Assembly: GCA_037044905.1 (NCBI GenBank)
Contig: JBAOKB010000144.1
Location: 248,001-312,000, forward strand
Source of the DNA: Hortaea werneckii
Lineage: Eukaryota; Ascomycota; Dothideomycetes; Mycosphaerellales; Teratosphaeriaceae
DNA length: 64,000 nucleotides
Direction of reading: 5' to 3'
Position 1 is the first letter of the stretch. Each line of letters begins with the position of its first letter. The translations under genes were made by a program, and so were the position numbers. Below are positions 22,246 through 34,300 of this stretch, piece by piece. Below the pieces are notes generated by a model. That model searched no databases, was not told where the DNA came from, and was given only the letters and a program-made list of their open reading frames with translations.

Positions 22246-24185
22246 GGTGACGTCCGTGACTCTGTCTATGGTGTTCGATCGCGTGGGTGGCTCGGAATGT
22301 TGCTTTCAGTCCTTGAACGTTTGAAGCCCTCGCGAAATTGGTGATCCCGCCTCGGCGTTAGCGTCTGCAATCTCCAGCTCTTGGCGCTAGGATAGTTGGA
22401 AGACCCGCTGCCGGGGACATACGGCGTCGCAAGTGGCACGACATTCCAAGAAAACGATAATTTAGGACAGCTCTACAACAAGGTCTACAGGGTCTCACTT
22501 TGAAGCATTAGTGCTCGTTAGTAAGACCGGACGTCTTGTCCAGCAGCCCTTCAGCGCCCAAGCGGTAAAGACGTCGAATTCCTCATGCCTGAGGCAACAA
22601 GCAATCCCCGCGGCCCCTCCCGAGATCCCCCAAAGGCTCGTTCTGACTTGGGGTTGGATGGCAACCTTTGCATCTGCATCTGAGAGACCGCTCTGATTGC
22701 TATCAAGGGTGCAGATCATGACAATCGCATTCATGATCACCACGTCTACCGCGTGACTTTCATGCTCTGACGTCGGTGGCATTGAAACTAAATGAGCTAC
22801 GAACACAGCGGATCGGCGGCCCGTCGACATCCTTTCGAGTCTTCCAACGTAGCGACACCCAAGCCGCCCCTGTCGTAGAAGAATACGTTCCAGTGACTTT
22901 GTCATCGGTCCGTAAGTTGCCTTTTGCCTACGCAATGGACACCCGCCTAAACAGCTTTGTCAAAGCTAAAGAAAGCTTCAATACGACCGTTGCGCAATAT
23001 CGGCCGTTGACTCCTGTCACTAGAAATAAGCCACCGCGATGCAAGGCATATTCCTTCCTCCACGATATGCCGTCCCCTTATCCGAGACACCAGCTTGATC
23101 AGAGTTTCACTGTAGGCCGAAACGTACACTGGTTGCTCGCACAGCCTTTCGGTCCTCTACCGCTTTCAGCATTGAGCCCGAGGTTCAAAAAAGGAAGTTT
23201 CGAACCTTGCATTGCTTGCGCTTATGGTTACTGAGAGTGTATTTTGAAAGATGTTGCGGATTGGATCTAGTAGTGGTTATGAGTGTTCAGCGCGAAGCTT
23301 GATCTGGTTTGCGCTTTCTTATTGGAAAGTGATGCGCCATGTTTGAGTTGCGATTTCCTGCATTTGCAACCAGTGCGCATACCGGACATGCCGATGGGTG
23401 ATTCATGACAAAGCGACAATCGCAGATGCATCTCTTTCGCTGTGGCATCAACTCATCACCTGCCCCCACCATATCAGTTGATATCCCCCCGAAGCAACCC
23501 CGCCGTGGTTTAAGTTCTTTCTAGCGCTGAGGCAAAAGGATATCCCAAATGGCCAGGGTGTAGCGTGATGCCACATGCCCTGACGAAATCGTGGCAAGGT
23601 GCCCTATTCCCGCAGAGTTCACAACGGCGATGCAGTAGTCGTCCTTTTGCGCCACTTTGCCTGCAAAGATCAGCCACGTTATTGGGTTTAGGCGCGGGGT
23701 GCCGTTGTCTCAGGCAGAGGAAGTTTGGTTGGTGTGTCTGTCTAAAACTCAAAGTCGACGACCTCACTTGATCCTCTCGACGGCAATGGTTTCAGAGCAC
23801 TGGTCGTACGGCGACCAGTACTGGTACGCTTGCAAGACAGGCGGCGCACATTGGCACAATCTTTGGACCTTGTGTGAATTGCGCTCTTTCAGAAAATCAG
23901 CGGCATTGACTAAGTTGGACAGGAGCCTTCTATCTTGTTTTATGGCCTCGATGTCGCATATCAAGCGTATATCATGCAGAGTAGCTTGTGGGTTGCAATC
24001 GAAGAGCATAGACTGCGGACGATCACCGCGAAGCTGCAATGACAGTCCAATAACGCTCCTTTGCTTGACCGCAAACAGCCAACGATTCGCCAAAGGAGGT
24101 CTCCGTCGCGCTTGTGAAAATGCCATTCCGCGGCATCGAAGGCGTGCGAGGGACGGAAGGAGTCTGTAGCCGACTTTCACATGCG

Positions 24186-24195
24186 TACCTAGGTA
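24186..24195. repeat. TACCTAGGTA palindrome, copy 1
   Basis: A perfect 10-base palindrome in the gene-poor region. The same sequence occurs at 24864-24873 and 40039-40048. Confidence 0.7.
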
Positions 24196-24862
24196 GAGGC
24201 TTATAGTAGTAGTGAAACGTGCATTTTCCCAGATTGCCAACACCAATAGGTACTGATTTTCCACAGATCACAATTCGAATTGCGAGCAACGAGTCATACC
24301 AAACTGACGGACCACCAGCATTTAGAGTAGCAATGGGGCTGTGCCGTTCGGTGTGGTGAGATAACAATTTTATGCAAATCCGCTGGCGTGTTGATGTTTT
24401 CTGCACGACTCAAAGCGGCTAGATATCCGTACCCTCGGGATGGAAGCTATCCGGTTATTGTCATACCTCCGTGGTAGTGGTGTAGACCAGCGGGTGATAG
24501 TGGCATTCTTTCGTACGGAGACCGCGGAAGGCAACATCGTGTACAACGGCTATACAAGTAAAAGCTAGGGGGGACCTTCAAGATCGCTGAAGTCGGACCG
24601 GCAAACCGTGGTTATTTTGGTGTTAATATCGTTCCTTGCGTCGCTCACTTCGCGCTTTCTCGGAACACTACATCCGCATTCGCTAACCCAAGGCCTTGAT
24701 ACAGCCTGGTCGGCATAAAGCCGCTCGCTCGGTAAACCCCACCCAGGTTGCAGCTACGTATAATCAACATGGGAGAAAACTCTTTGGGAATGTGCGTCCA
24801 TTTGTCGTCATGTGCTTCTTGCCGCGCTGGAGCGATTGGCACGTGCTGTTGCGTTCATGGAA

Positions 24863-24874
24863 CTACCTAGGTAG
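24863..24874. repeat. CTACCTAGGTAG palindrome, copy 2
   Basis: A perfect 12-base palindrome containing the TACCTAGGTA core, about 670 bases from copy 1. Confidence 0.7.
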
Positions 24875-27819
24875 CAGCCAAAGATCAGGCCCTGGATCAG
24901 GGAAACCTGGATACTGTATCTTGTCTATGTGAAGTAGTGCCGCTTGATTCAAGGACTCTGCGTGGGAGAAGTTCCATGACTCTGACACGACAGGGGAGCA
25001 AGTTTCCAACAAAGGCGACCGTGGCAGGCATCTCCGTTGGTCAATCGGCCGGGCGACCCCCATGTCCACGGTCCCCTCCCAAGCATAACCTAGACACTCG
25101 CGCTTGATGAAAGCTCATCTCGGCCACATTATCTAGCATCGGCCTGGACCCTCATAGACTCATTCCTTCAAATGCCGGGCTGGCCGTCTCGCACGTAAAC
25201 CAACAGAGGTGGCAAAGCGCTCTCCGCGCTGAACACCGCTGAACTTAGTATTCACGATCTATGCAACGCGGGCGCCTGGCACCGTGATCTACTTTTTGAA
25301 GAGATCTCGCGGCTAGTGCAGCGGTCACCGGAAATCGTTGGCAAGCAGAGGGGAGACCAGGGCCTGCATGAGAGCTATCCTAGAGCTGATCACAAGGATC
25401 GTAAAAACGTGAAGCTCAGACCTACTGTACTTCCGTGGTACCTGCTGCAACTACTGGGTAGGTATCGAATGCAGCCCATGCAGCAAGATGAGGGTGCCAT
25501 GCTTGATCTTCCGGCATATGCAGCGCGGGCACAGTAGCCGGGTGGACGAGGAGAGACGTCAACCGCAGAAGTTTTCCGTCACCTTTGGCAGGCGTACGTG
25601 CCCGGCAGTTGTGGTGAGTGAAGATCGTAACGTAAGCAGTGGTTGCATTCGTTCATCCATGACACGCACCGACACGTACGGCTGTCGGGCAGCAAGCCGA
25701 TCCCAGTGCCTAGATCGCCCCTGGGCCGGCACTATACCGCACGAGGCTAGGCTAAGGTTTGGCGGCCCACTCTCCCGCCCATGTGCGCCAAGCTGTCTTC
25801 TTGAGTGCACTGACGATCATGGCAAGAATGCCGCTCCTTTTCCTACCACTGCCATCATCATTACTCCACCTGCTTTCTCTGCCATGTTGCAAGTGGACTT
25901 GGGGTTGCATACTTAGCTGAAGTATAGCGACGCCGCGGGGACCGAAGACTCTCAACAGGTCTAATCATCTGCCACCTCCACCTCTGTCCCTTCCACCAGT
26001 GTCGACGTAGACCTTCATGTCGTTGGCATCGAGTCAGCACATTCTTCGATGACGAATCATGGCGACGTTAGCTTCCTTCGCCTCGCGTCGCAAGATTGAC
26101 TTAGCAATCAAAACACAGGCTTCGATATGAATGAGGCTTGTCAAAAATTAAGCCCATGCGAGGAGGTCGTGCTCAAGTGCACCCCATATTATGGCGCGGT
26201 TAAAGTGACGGCTGAACAGGGTTGGAGCCTGTTCAGCACGTGGACACACCGAGCCGCCCTGTAGTTTGTAGAGCGAGCACTACCACGATAACCACTACAG
26301 AATCTCGCACTGTTCTGTTTGATAGCGTTCGCTGTCCTCGCCGTCCTCGCTGTGCAAGAGCTGTGATCTCCGTGCTACCGTGATCTTTGCAGGCTACCTT
26401 ATCACCTACTGAGAGCAATTACAACTTATATGGATGGCGTCAAGGCCGGTTCCAAACCTACCAGCATGTGCCCTGGCTTGTAGCAAAACACAGACAGTAC
26501 CGACAACCTGGGCTCGGCAATGCGATTACCATTAAGAGGCAAGCTGAACGATCGCGAGGTTGGTCCAAGCAGACCATGGTCCAAGTGCTTGTCTGCTAGG
26601 CGCTTGAGAACGGCAGTGAATTGCTTGTTGATCAATGTAGAAAGGCTTTGCGGACTTTCGCTGGGTCAGTCGATTAGATGCCGAACACGAAAGGTCTTTG
26701 GGTCTTTTCTGCCGGAATGCGGCGCGTGCAATCCGCTTTCGAGGATTGTCGTGACGTCCATTTGCTGTATATGTCCTTAGGATATTCACCGCCGTTTCAG
26801 AAGGGGTCGTCCCCGTTGTCCACGGCCTCGTTCCCGTATCCCAATGGTCTTGGTCGGCGTAAAGTATACTCGGTCATCCCGCAAACTTTGAAAACGGTTA
26901 ATTCCGCCAGCAATTTGCCGGATTGCATCTTCTGAAGCCTCGGTCGAGAGACCAGATTGCGGCCATGAACGAGTCGTCAGTGCCATCGGCGCTTATATTT
27001 TGCCGAGCCAGCGCATTGGATGCGCGCCTCTCCATTCGCATTGTTCATCATCTCTTCCTTTGAAGCGCGGGCGGGGTTGACGGGCTTGCATTATCAAGCC
27101 AGCATTAATCTTCCGTCGATGGTCTGCAAGCGTAGGTATGCTCAGTCTAACGCAAGCATGAAACATGGGTCCCATCTGCTGCCGGCTGTCCGTGTGCGGC
27201 GACCTAGAAAAGGTAAGGTAGGGCCTACAAGGATGTGCAGAGGACCAGTTGGGCCAATGGTACCGGACCCGCATGATGCAGTCCTCTCCCTTCTTCCGCA
27301 CGGTAGACTACTATTAGGACGCGTGCTTGCATCTCCCGGCAACGCACAGATGAACAGATGTCTATGCATCCTTGTATCCTTGCGTCAACCGCTTGACCCA
27401 AAAGCGATGCCTTTGCAGACAGGATTACCCCAGCGAGGAAGCTTGCTGGGCACGACAGGCTTTTGATTAAACCCTGGTGTCGATCGACCCAGCATTTTGA
27501 AAAGGCAGAAAGTCCGATTGAGTACCACACGAGCCACGCTACCTTTCGGCTCCCTGTCTCATGCACGCTTCTTCGCTTGACGTCTGTCTGTGGATCGTCG
27601 GTAGAGACCAGCAGCATAGGGGAATATCTCCCTCGCCGGCATCAGCCGTCACTCGCTACTCCTCGACATCTGGATGGTCAGAGCGGTCATTCTATCCTTC
27701 ATCTACGAACGGACTGCCTTGGCTTTTGAGGCTGCTTCATTTCAGTCGCGCTGCTTATTGACTTGACCCGATCTACCGTCTTAAAGACATAACGTGCCCA
27801 CCACAAACCTCCCTGCCTT

Positions 27820-27834
27820 AAAAAAAAAAAAAAA
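27820..27834 (+). repeat. Poly-A run
   Basis: Fifteen A residues, about 340 bases before the zinc-cluster gene start. No retroposon body was recognised upstream of it. Confidence 0.85.
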
Positions 27835-28170
27835 GATCATCGTCGTCTTCTTGTGTGGGTGCCGCCACTCATTTTCCCAGTCCTGCTTGATCATTGGAAC
27901 ACGGCTCGCGCCATTCCCGGTCTGCGACAGCCCGCCGGGATAAGAGCAACACCGGGTCTTAATAGACCCTCACGGCTCTGCCTCACACCCCACCATCATC
28001 AGCCGGCACAAACCAGCAACGCTCACCCGTCGCCTTACATCGCCATTAGAACCGTTTCTAACGGTATTGAACGTTGGAGCTTCTCTGTGCTCAGCTTCAT
28101 GCTAACGTAGGACGGATGACGGACTCACATCATTGGCAAAGTCACGGCAGTGGTCTACTCGAAACTCACA

Positions 28171-30533
28171 ATGGATGGACAATATCCACCTCCCTTCCCT
28201 CCTATGGGAGCTTTTTATTCGAGTGGTCCTCCGCCTATGTATCCGCCAGAGCCCTTCCCGCCCAGGTTACATCAATTGCAAACGATATCAATGGAGAGTC
28301 TAGGGACGTATTCCGACTACGATGACTCAAATCGCAACGTGTTACCGGCGCCACCTGGACAGCGGCAGCGAAGACGACAGCATTCTGGGTCTGAGCATGT
28401 GAAACATCGACGAACGAGGAGCGGCTGCTATACGTGCAGGCAACGTCGCGTGAAGGTGCGTATTCGAATGAGATTCGAGTGGCCCCCTCAGTGCTGACTC
28501 GGCCTGCATAGTGCGACGAGACCCACCCAGTGTGTGACAGTACGTTCCTCATCGCCAGTTCCTACTGCGATGCCATTATCATGCGCTGATCAGTGACACA
28601 GGATGCCGCAAGGCAAGCGAGAATGTATTTATCCAGGCGCCTCCACCTCAGCAGCATCATCATCAAAGCCCTCACGAAAGGGCTCCAAGGCGGGTGAGTC
28701 GAATGAGAGCGCATCAAGTGCTTCGGAAGACGAGGAAGGCGATGGCAAGTCCGCTTGCCTGCCATTCTCGACCATGAGGAAGATATCAGTGAACCGCAGT
28801 CAGCTGCCTCTTCGCAAAGCCGCAAATCTTCTAATGCCGCATTCGCTGCTTCCCGAGGCTCGATTGCCAGCACTGCAGAAACTGGATCCAGCTCTAGAGA
28901 TGCTAGTCGGCCCCAAGCAAACCGAGCGTCGTCAAAACACTCAGTCAAGCCAAGCATCTCACATAGTAGCAGGTGGCCTGGACTACCCAGAGACGTAAAG
29001 GCTTACCTGAAATACCACAAGCAAAGCTTGTCACATCACCACTACGCTTTCAAGTATGACGCAGGAGACTTCCTGAAGACGACCTTCCTTGAGATTGCGA
29101 TGAACGACGACAGCCAGGCACTTCTCTACGCGATCGTTGCATTCGCTGCGTACCATCATGCGGTCGCAAGCGGAGACAACAAGATATCACCATTCCTTTC
29201 TTATTACAACAGGTCGATCAATATGTTGAAAACCTCGTTGGAAACGAAGCGTCCTAACGTGACAACGTTGTTGACCATATTGCAGCTGGCTACCATCGAG
29301 GTTTGTGATCTCGAAGCTCTTCCTTCCCCAAATCCAACAGAGCTGACAACCGCACAGGAATTCCTCGGCGACTGGGTCAACCTTCTTGGCCATCAAAGGG
29401 CAGCACACCAATTCTCACAGATCTATACAACCCCATGACCATCATGCAAGACGAGACGCGTCGAAAGATCATAGGCTGGTACATCAGATTCGACCTTTCG
29501 CTGGAATGATGTCTGGGGGTGAGACCAATCTTGGTCGCGAATGGTTTGCTGTCCACTCAGACTTCTACACTCGCCAAACAATGGACCGACCTGATGATCT
29601 TGGAGCGAAGTTCGAAGAGTACTTTGCAACTTCGAGGCTGCTAGCCACGGATGTAGCACTGGTCTTCGCCGCAAAGACCAAGGGCACGATAACCCACGAG
29701 CAGTTCAGCATGAGGATAGGTGCCCTGGAAACCCAATTTGAACAATTTCACGACAGGCTATCAAACGCTCTTACAGATCCCTCCTGCTTTGTGACGGCGT
29801 TTCCAAAGCTCCGCCGCCGCAACCCGAGGACATCACCGACTTTCGCGACCCTAAGTTCTTGTACGCCGGGGATTACTTCACAATGAACTATGTACTAATC
29901 GACTTCTGGGCGATCCTTCTCATGTTCAGATACCAGCTCACAGTCGCCCAACTTCGTCAACCTTCCGCCGAGCTCGCAGAGATAGCTCTGAACAAGTGCA
30001 AAATGTTTGAGGCTATTCAGTATCACGAACAAGGGCCCCCAGGCGCCATTGTCGGCTGTCAAGCAAGTCTTGGTATTGCAAGTCTGTTCTTGCCAAAGGA
30101 TAGGAAACACATAGATTGGTGTCGTAGGAAATACGCTCTGGTAGAGCAGAAAGGGTGCGCAGTGCCTACTTTGGTACCGGATCAAGCTTAGCACCGTTGA
30201 TACTAACTGTCTAACAGGTACATCTACCCAGCGAACCTACGAGAACGGATGAGCGACCTTTGGGGGGAGGACGTCACGCATTGGTGGCTTCCCAACGACG
30301 AGGGCTACCCAGACATCATCCGAACCATACGCGACTTCATCCAATACAGAGCAGGAGAGCCGACCGACGCCGCCGGTGCAGACGTTCGCGACATGAGCGG
30401 CATCTTCCGCGAGATGAACGTCCGGGAAGGTGAACAGCCCATACCAGAGGATCTGAGGGGGATAGCGATCGAGCCGGATCTGCTCGATCCGGCTGGGACC
30501 TGGGCGAGCAGTCCAGAGTACCCCGGGCCGTGA
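28171..30533 (+). CDS. Zn2Cys6 fungal transcription factor
   Basis: Predicted nuclear DNA-binding regulator. Exons are 28171-28455, 28512-28539, 28602-30154 and 30218-30533. The zinc cluster is CYTCRQRRVKCDETHPVCD followed by RCRKGKREC, spacing C-x2-C-x6-C-x6-C-x2-C-x6-C, preceded by a Pro-rich N terminus and a basic stretch (KHRRTRSG). A 28-base micro-exon encodes the middle of the cluster. After a Ser-rich linker comes a long helical regulatory region of fungal-factor type (LKYHKQSLSHHHYAFKYDA, ALLYAIVAFAAYHHAVASGD, TLLTILQLATIEV). Five missing bases are inferred near 28613, 28760, 29413, 29497 and 29805, most in short runs; the corrected protein is 728 aa. Targets are unknown. The gene stands alone between a gene desert and msb2. 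Confidence 0.85.
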
Positions 30534-31331
30534 GATCTGCGTGGTTCTAGAGCTGATGCAAACGCCCCATGCACGATCTTCTGTTTTCAGGATAGACCAA
30601 ACCCCCAAGCCGCAACGCCTTCTATGTGCTACGTGCAATCGCCGCCACATTCGCAGGCGGCGCCGACATGCACTGGCTTTGCTCTGCCGAAAAAGAGACG
30701 TTCTGATCGATGCGCCCATCACGACAAACGCTTCTGCCGCAAGCGAGTTCGCAAGCGCGGCCGGGAAAGAGATGGAGTACGCTATTCGAAAATGTTGGAT
30801 TATACAGCGCGGGGAGGTGGAAAAGCGACAAGGAATAGAAAGGGTTGCATGCACTATTGTTGTGCCGTCGGGTTGGTCGCATGGCCAGGGAAACGTCAAC
30901 CGGCACTCGGCAACGATTGTTTGCAGGTCGAAGCGAAGCCTTGATGCCAATCCATTTCGAGACTACCTACTCAATTAGCACCATCAATTAAGCCTACGTT
31001 TCCAAGATATATCCCCGAACGTGCAACCTGAACCGAAAGGGAGTCTTCACATATGTCTCGGTTACAAAAAGAGAGTGTGAGGTGGCTAGTTGGAATTCGT
31101 TCCTATCTTTATGTACAAGCCCATGACATGCAAGCCACTTTGTATAAAAGCAGCGACTATAGAATCGAAATCTTTGACATATAGACCAAGGAGAAAGATT
31201 TTGGTTGGACAGCGCGCCCGTAGGCTGCGCGTAACTCGCTTCAAAAAAAAAAAAAAAAAAGAAAACACCGCTCACATGATATCTGCGCAAGATGACAAAA
31301 ATCGCTCCCCAATCAACTGCTTCGTTTGCAC
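30534..31331. other. Intergenic between convergent genes
   Basis: 798 bases with the 3' ends of the zinc-cluster gene and of msb2. A plus-strand frame at 30541-30978 (145 codons) shows no known motif. An 18-base A run is near its end. Confidence 0.5.
31243..31260 (+). repeat. Poly-A run
   Basis: Eighteen consecutive A residues, 70 bases beyond the msb2 stop on the plus strand (a T run in the msb2 transcript sense). Confidence 0.9.
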
Positions 31332-34300
31332 TTAGTTCCAGCCCAAGCTGTTCTCAGCCATGATCGGGTTCGAGATGCCTTGGTCCCGCACGCTCCGACC
31401 ATTGCTGCTCCCGCCGCTTTGGCGGTTACCAGATCCATCACCGCCCGTGCCACCACTGCGGGAAGAGTTGCGGCCATTGGCGCCAGACATGAAGTATCCG
31501 CCCATGCCTCCACCCGAACGTTGAGTCATCTCTCCGGTGGAGGGGACAGAGCTGGCACGTTGGTGGCTAGCGCGCTTCTTGCGGTAGCGACGAGCGATGT
31601 ATACCATAGCCGCAGCATAGACAGCCGCGCCCGCGACAGCACCGACACCAATGCCAACAGAGCTGCCCTTGACTCGCTGTGAGCTGCCGGAGTCGCCGCC
31701 GATAGGAGCGCCATCTCCTGCTGAAGCCGAGGTAGTAGCAGCTGGGTTCGAAGACTTGGTTCCAGAAGCCTCGTTGAGCGATGCGCCTGGCAAGAGCGGT
31801 ATCGTAGGGTTCACCATACCCATCAGTGTCTTCACGGGGGCATCTGGATTCTGGTACAGGTTGCCAAGCGGCGTGTGGAGACCTTGCTCCATCGAGTTCA
31901 CCAGGTCGCTCGGAATGTACGCCTGCGCTAGGGTAGTAATGAATCCCATTGACTCCGTGGTGTCATATGGCATCAGAGCATTCATCTTGATCTGATCGTG
32001 AGATACACCAAGACCATAGGCGATACCTTGAGGCAGGTAGGCAAAGATCTGAGAGGTAGTGTTCTCAGAGTTGACAACGAAGGGGTAGTTCAAGCCATAG
32101 TTAAAGCCAATTTGGACCAGTGTGGCATTCTTTGGGGCATTTGGCATTCCACCCGGAGGTTGCACAAGACGCGGCATATACGTTGGCAGGCCTGCTGAAG
32201 TCGCCGAAGTCGTAGAGCCTGTTTGTGTCTGGATGTCTGTACCAGATGTAGTGGTTGACGGCGGTGTAGCCGAACCTGGGGCGTAGACAAGGCTAGTTGG
32301 CATGTACATTGACGTTTCCGAGTCAGACCCGATAGGCACAATGGAAGTCGGCCCTTCACTGGTAGTGGTGGCAGCTGGAGAGCTGGGTAGCGTGCTCGAT
32401 GGCTGCAATGCGAAGGTCGTGTCATCCGAGTAGGTTGGCGTAGATGTCTGGGATGGTACGCTTGTAATGGTACCTTCCGCTGGATCCGACCGCCGTTGTA
32501 TCTGTGACAGAAGCACCGGAGCTCTGGGTCTCTGATGCCTCAGTCCCGGTAGGCTCTGCAGTCTGCGTTGATGCAGAAGCGCTGGTTTGCGAGGCGTCAG
32601 TGGGGAGTGAGTCGGTTTCAGACGAGCTCAGCGTGGCTGTGACACCGGTGCTGAGCGGAATGGAGGTAGAAATGGTTGAGCCTGCAGTTGCACTCTCCGG
32701 AACGCCGCTGTCAGTCGCAGATGCTGTCTCCGTGACCGAACTTTCCGCACCTGATGCAGTGGAAGGAGTCTCACTCTGTGGCGAGCCAGCACCTGAGGAT
32801 GCAGAGGTAGCCGTCACAGACTCCGAGGCTGCCTCCGAAGCGTCAGAGGTAACAGGGACGGGGACTGCTGTGGCGCCGTCAGATCCTGTGGAAGTGCTGA
32901 GCGTGTAGCTTGGAGCAGTGGCCGAAGTCAGAGGGACCGGGATCACTGTGGTGCCAGAGGAACCAGTGAAAGTGCTCGATGTGTAGACTTCATCAGAGGT
33001 AGCCGCAGGGATTGGGACGACCGAAGTGCCTTGAGAGCCTGTGATGGTGGTGGAACTCAAACTGCTTGGAGCAGTGCCAGATGCCTTGGTGCTTTCTACC
33101 GATGAAGTCGCAGAAAGTTCCGAACACTCTCAGGCACCGCAGCAGACTCCGAGCTTGGAGTGGACGTTCCACTGGTGATAGAGCCGTTGCTGGTGGATGA
33201 TTCGCTGTCGCTGTCACTTGCAGATACGGATGATCCACTCTGAGAAGGAGTAGCAGAGCCGGTAGTCACTGGGACTGGGATGACAGTAGCCCCTCCAGAC
33301 CCAGAGACGGTCATCGAAGAGAAACTAGCAGTAGCGCTTTCGGAAGCAGTAGTGCTCGCCTCTGTCAGGCTTCCCAGAACCGAGGTGAACGGGGCAGTGC
33401 CAATGACGCTTGGCCGTTGAGTCTCAGAAGCTGTGCCTGCTTCGGTTGCATTTTCAGATGCAGCGGGCGACGTTGTTGGGAAAGTTGCAGGGGCTTCCGT
33501 CGCAAGCGAGGACGCTGCACCAGACAGCACGCTGGAGAATCCTGAAGCCAGAGATTCTGAGGCGGCTGGGTTTGTCTCAACCACACTTGAAAGCTCAGAG
33601 CTGAGTGAAGAAGCCAAGCTCGACAACGCGCCAGTTGCGCTGGCTGAAATAGTTGAGGGAAGCTCTGTAGCTTGAGGGCCGCTACCGCTTGATTCTGCCG
33701 AAAGAATTGAAGAGCCAGCGGAAGCAACAAGACTGGAAGCCTCCCCAGCTGCCGACGGCACAAGTCCTCCCAACAGATCACCTGTCGTCGTTGCTGATGT
33801 GGAAGGCGGCGTGGTAGCCGTACTCTGAGCGAGTCCCGATGAAGGAAGACTGGAGGTGGCACCGTCAGAAACACCTTCCGTCAAGCCCGGATAGGCAGCA
33901 CAGTCAATCCATCGCTTCCAGATACCGTTGTGGAAGCTGCGCTCTCGTTGGATGCTGCTGTGGTCGTGGCTTCGGGGACTGCTGATGTAAGGTCCGTAAG
34001 AACTGGAATTGGAAGACCGGTTGCGCTTTCGCTGTCGGAGATTGACGCAGAAGTGATGCTTGCATTGGAGGTACCAGTGGCCGCAGCGTTACTGCCGGAT
34101 GAAGATGATCCTCCCTGGGTGAGATTTGGAATTGGCAGAGCAGTCGCCTCATCACTGGCCGAAAACGAGGTGGAGGCAGCGCTCTCGTTAGTCGTTCCAG
34201 TGATTGGAGCCTCGGTGGACGGAGCACCTTCAGTGGATGCAAATGGAGAACGGTCATTCCTTCGCTACCACTGACACTAGTTGAGGTTGCGCTTTCTCCA

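Larger units (their letters stand above)
22246..28170. other. Gene-poor region, almost 6 kb
   Basis: Nothing recognisable as a gene. The largest open frames are 22776-23234 plus (152 codons) and 24264-23764 minus (166 codons); neither shows a known motif, signal peptide or repeated codon pattern, though the second ends in a somewhat protein-like stretch (RPQSMLFDCNPQATLHDIRL). The region is not obviously AT-rich, so a classic RIP-decayed transposon is not evident. It holds two copies of the TACCTAGGTA palindrome (24186-24195, 24864-24873) and a 15-base A run (27820-27834). The last part is upstream of the zinc-cluster gene. Confidence 0.6.

Noticed and set aside
21577..22344. A 255-codon plus-strand frame opposite eIF3g
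   Set aside because: Antisense shadow; the minus-strand product has a zinc knuckle and an RRM.
23160..23220. Possible tRNA B-box (GGTTCAA / TTCGAACC)
   Set aside because: No A-box, acceptor stem or cloverleaf could be drawn around it.
22246..28170. RIP-mutated transposon
   Set aside because: Base composition is not strongly AT-rich, and no transposase, integrase, reverse transcriptase trace or terminal repeat was recognised.
31243..31260. Poly-A runs at 27820 and 31243 as retroposon tails
   Set aside because: No element body or target-site duplication was found next to either run; simple-sequence origin is enough.
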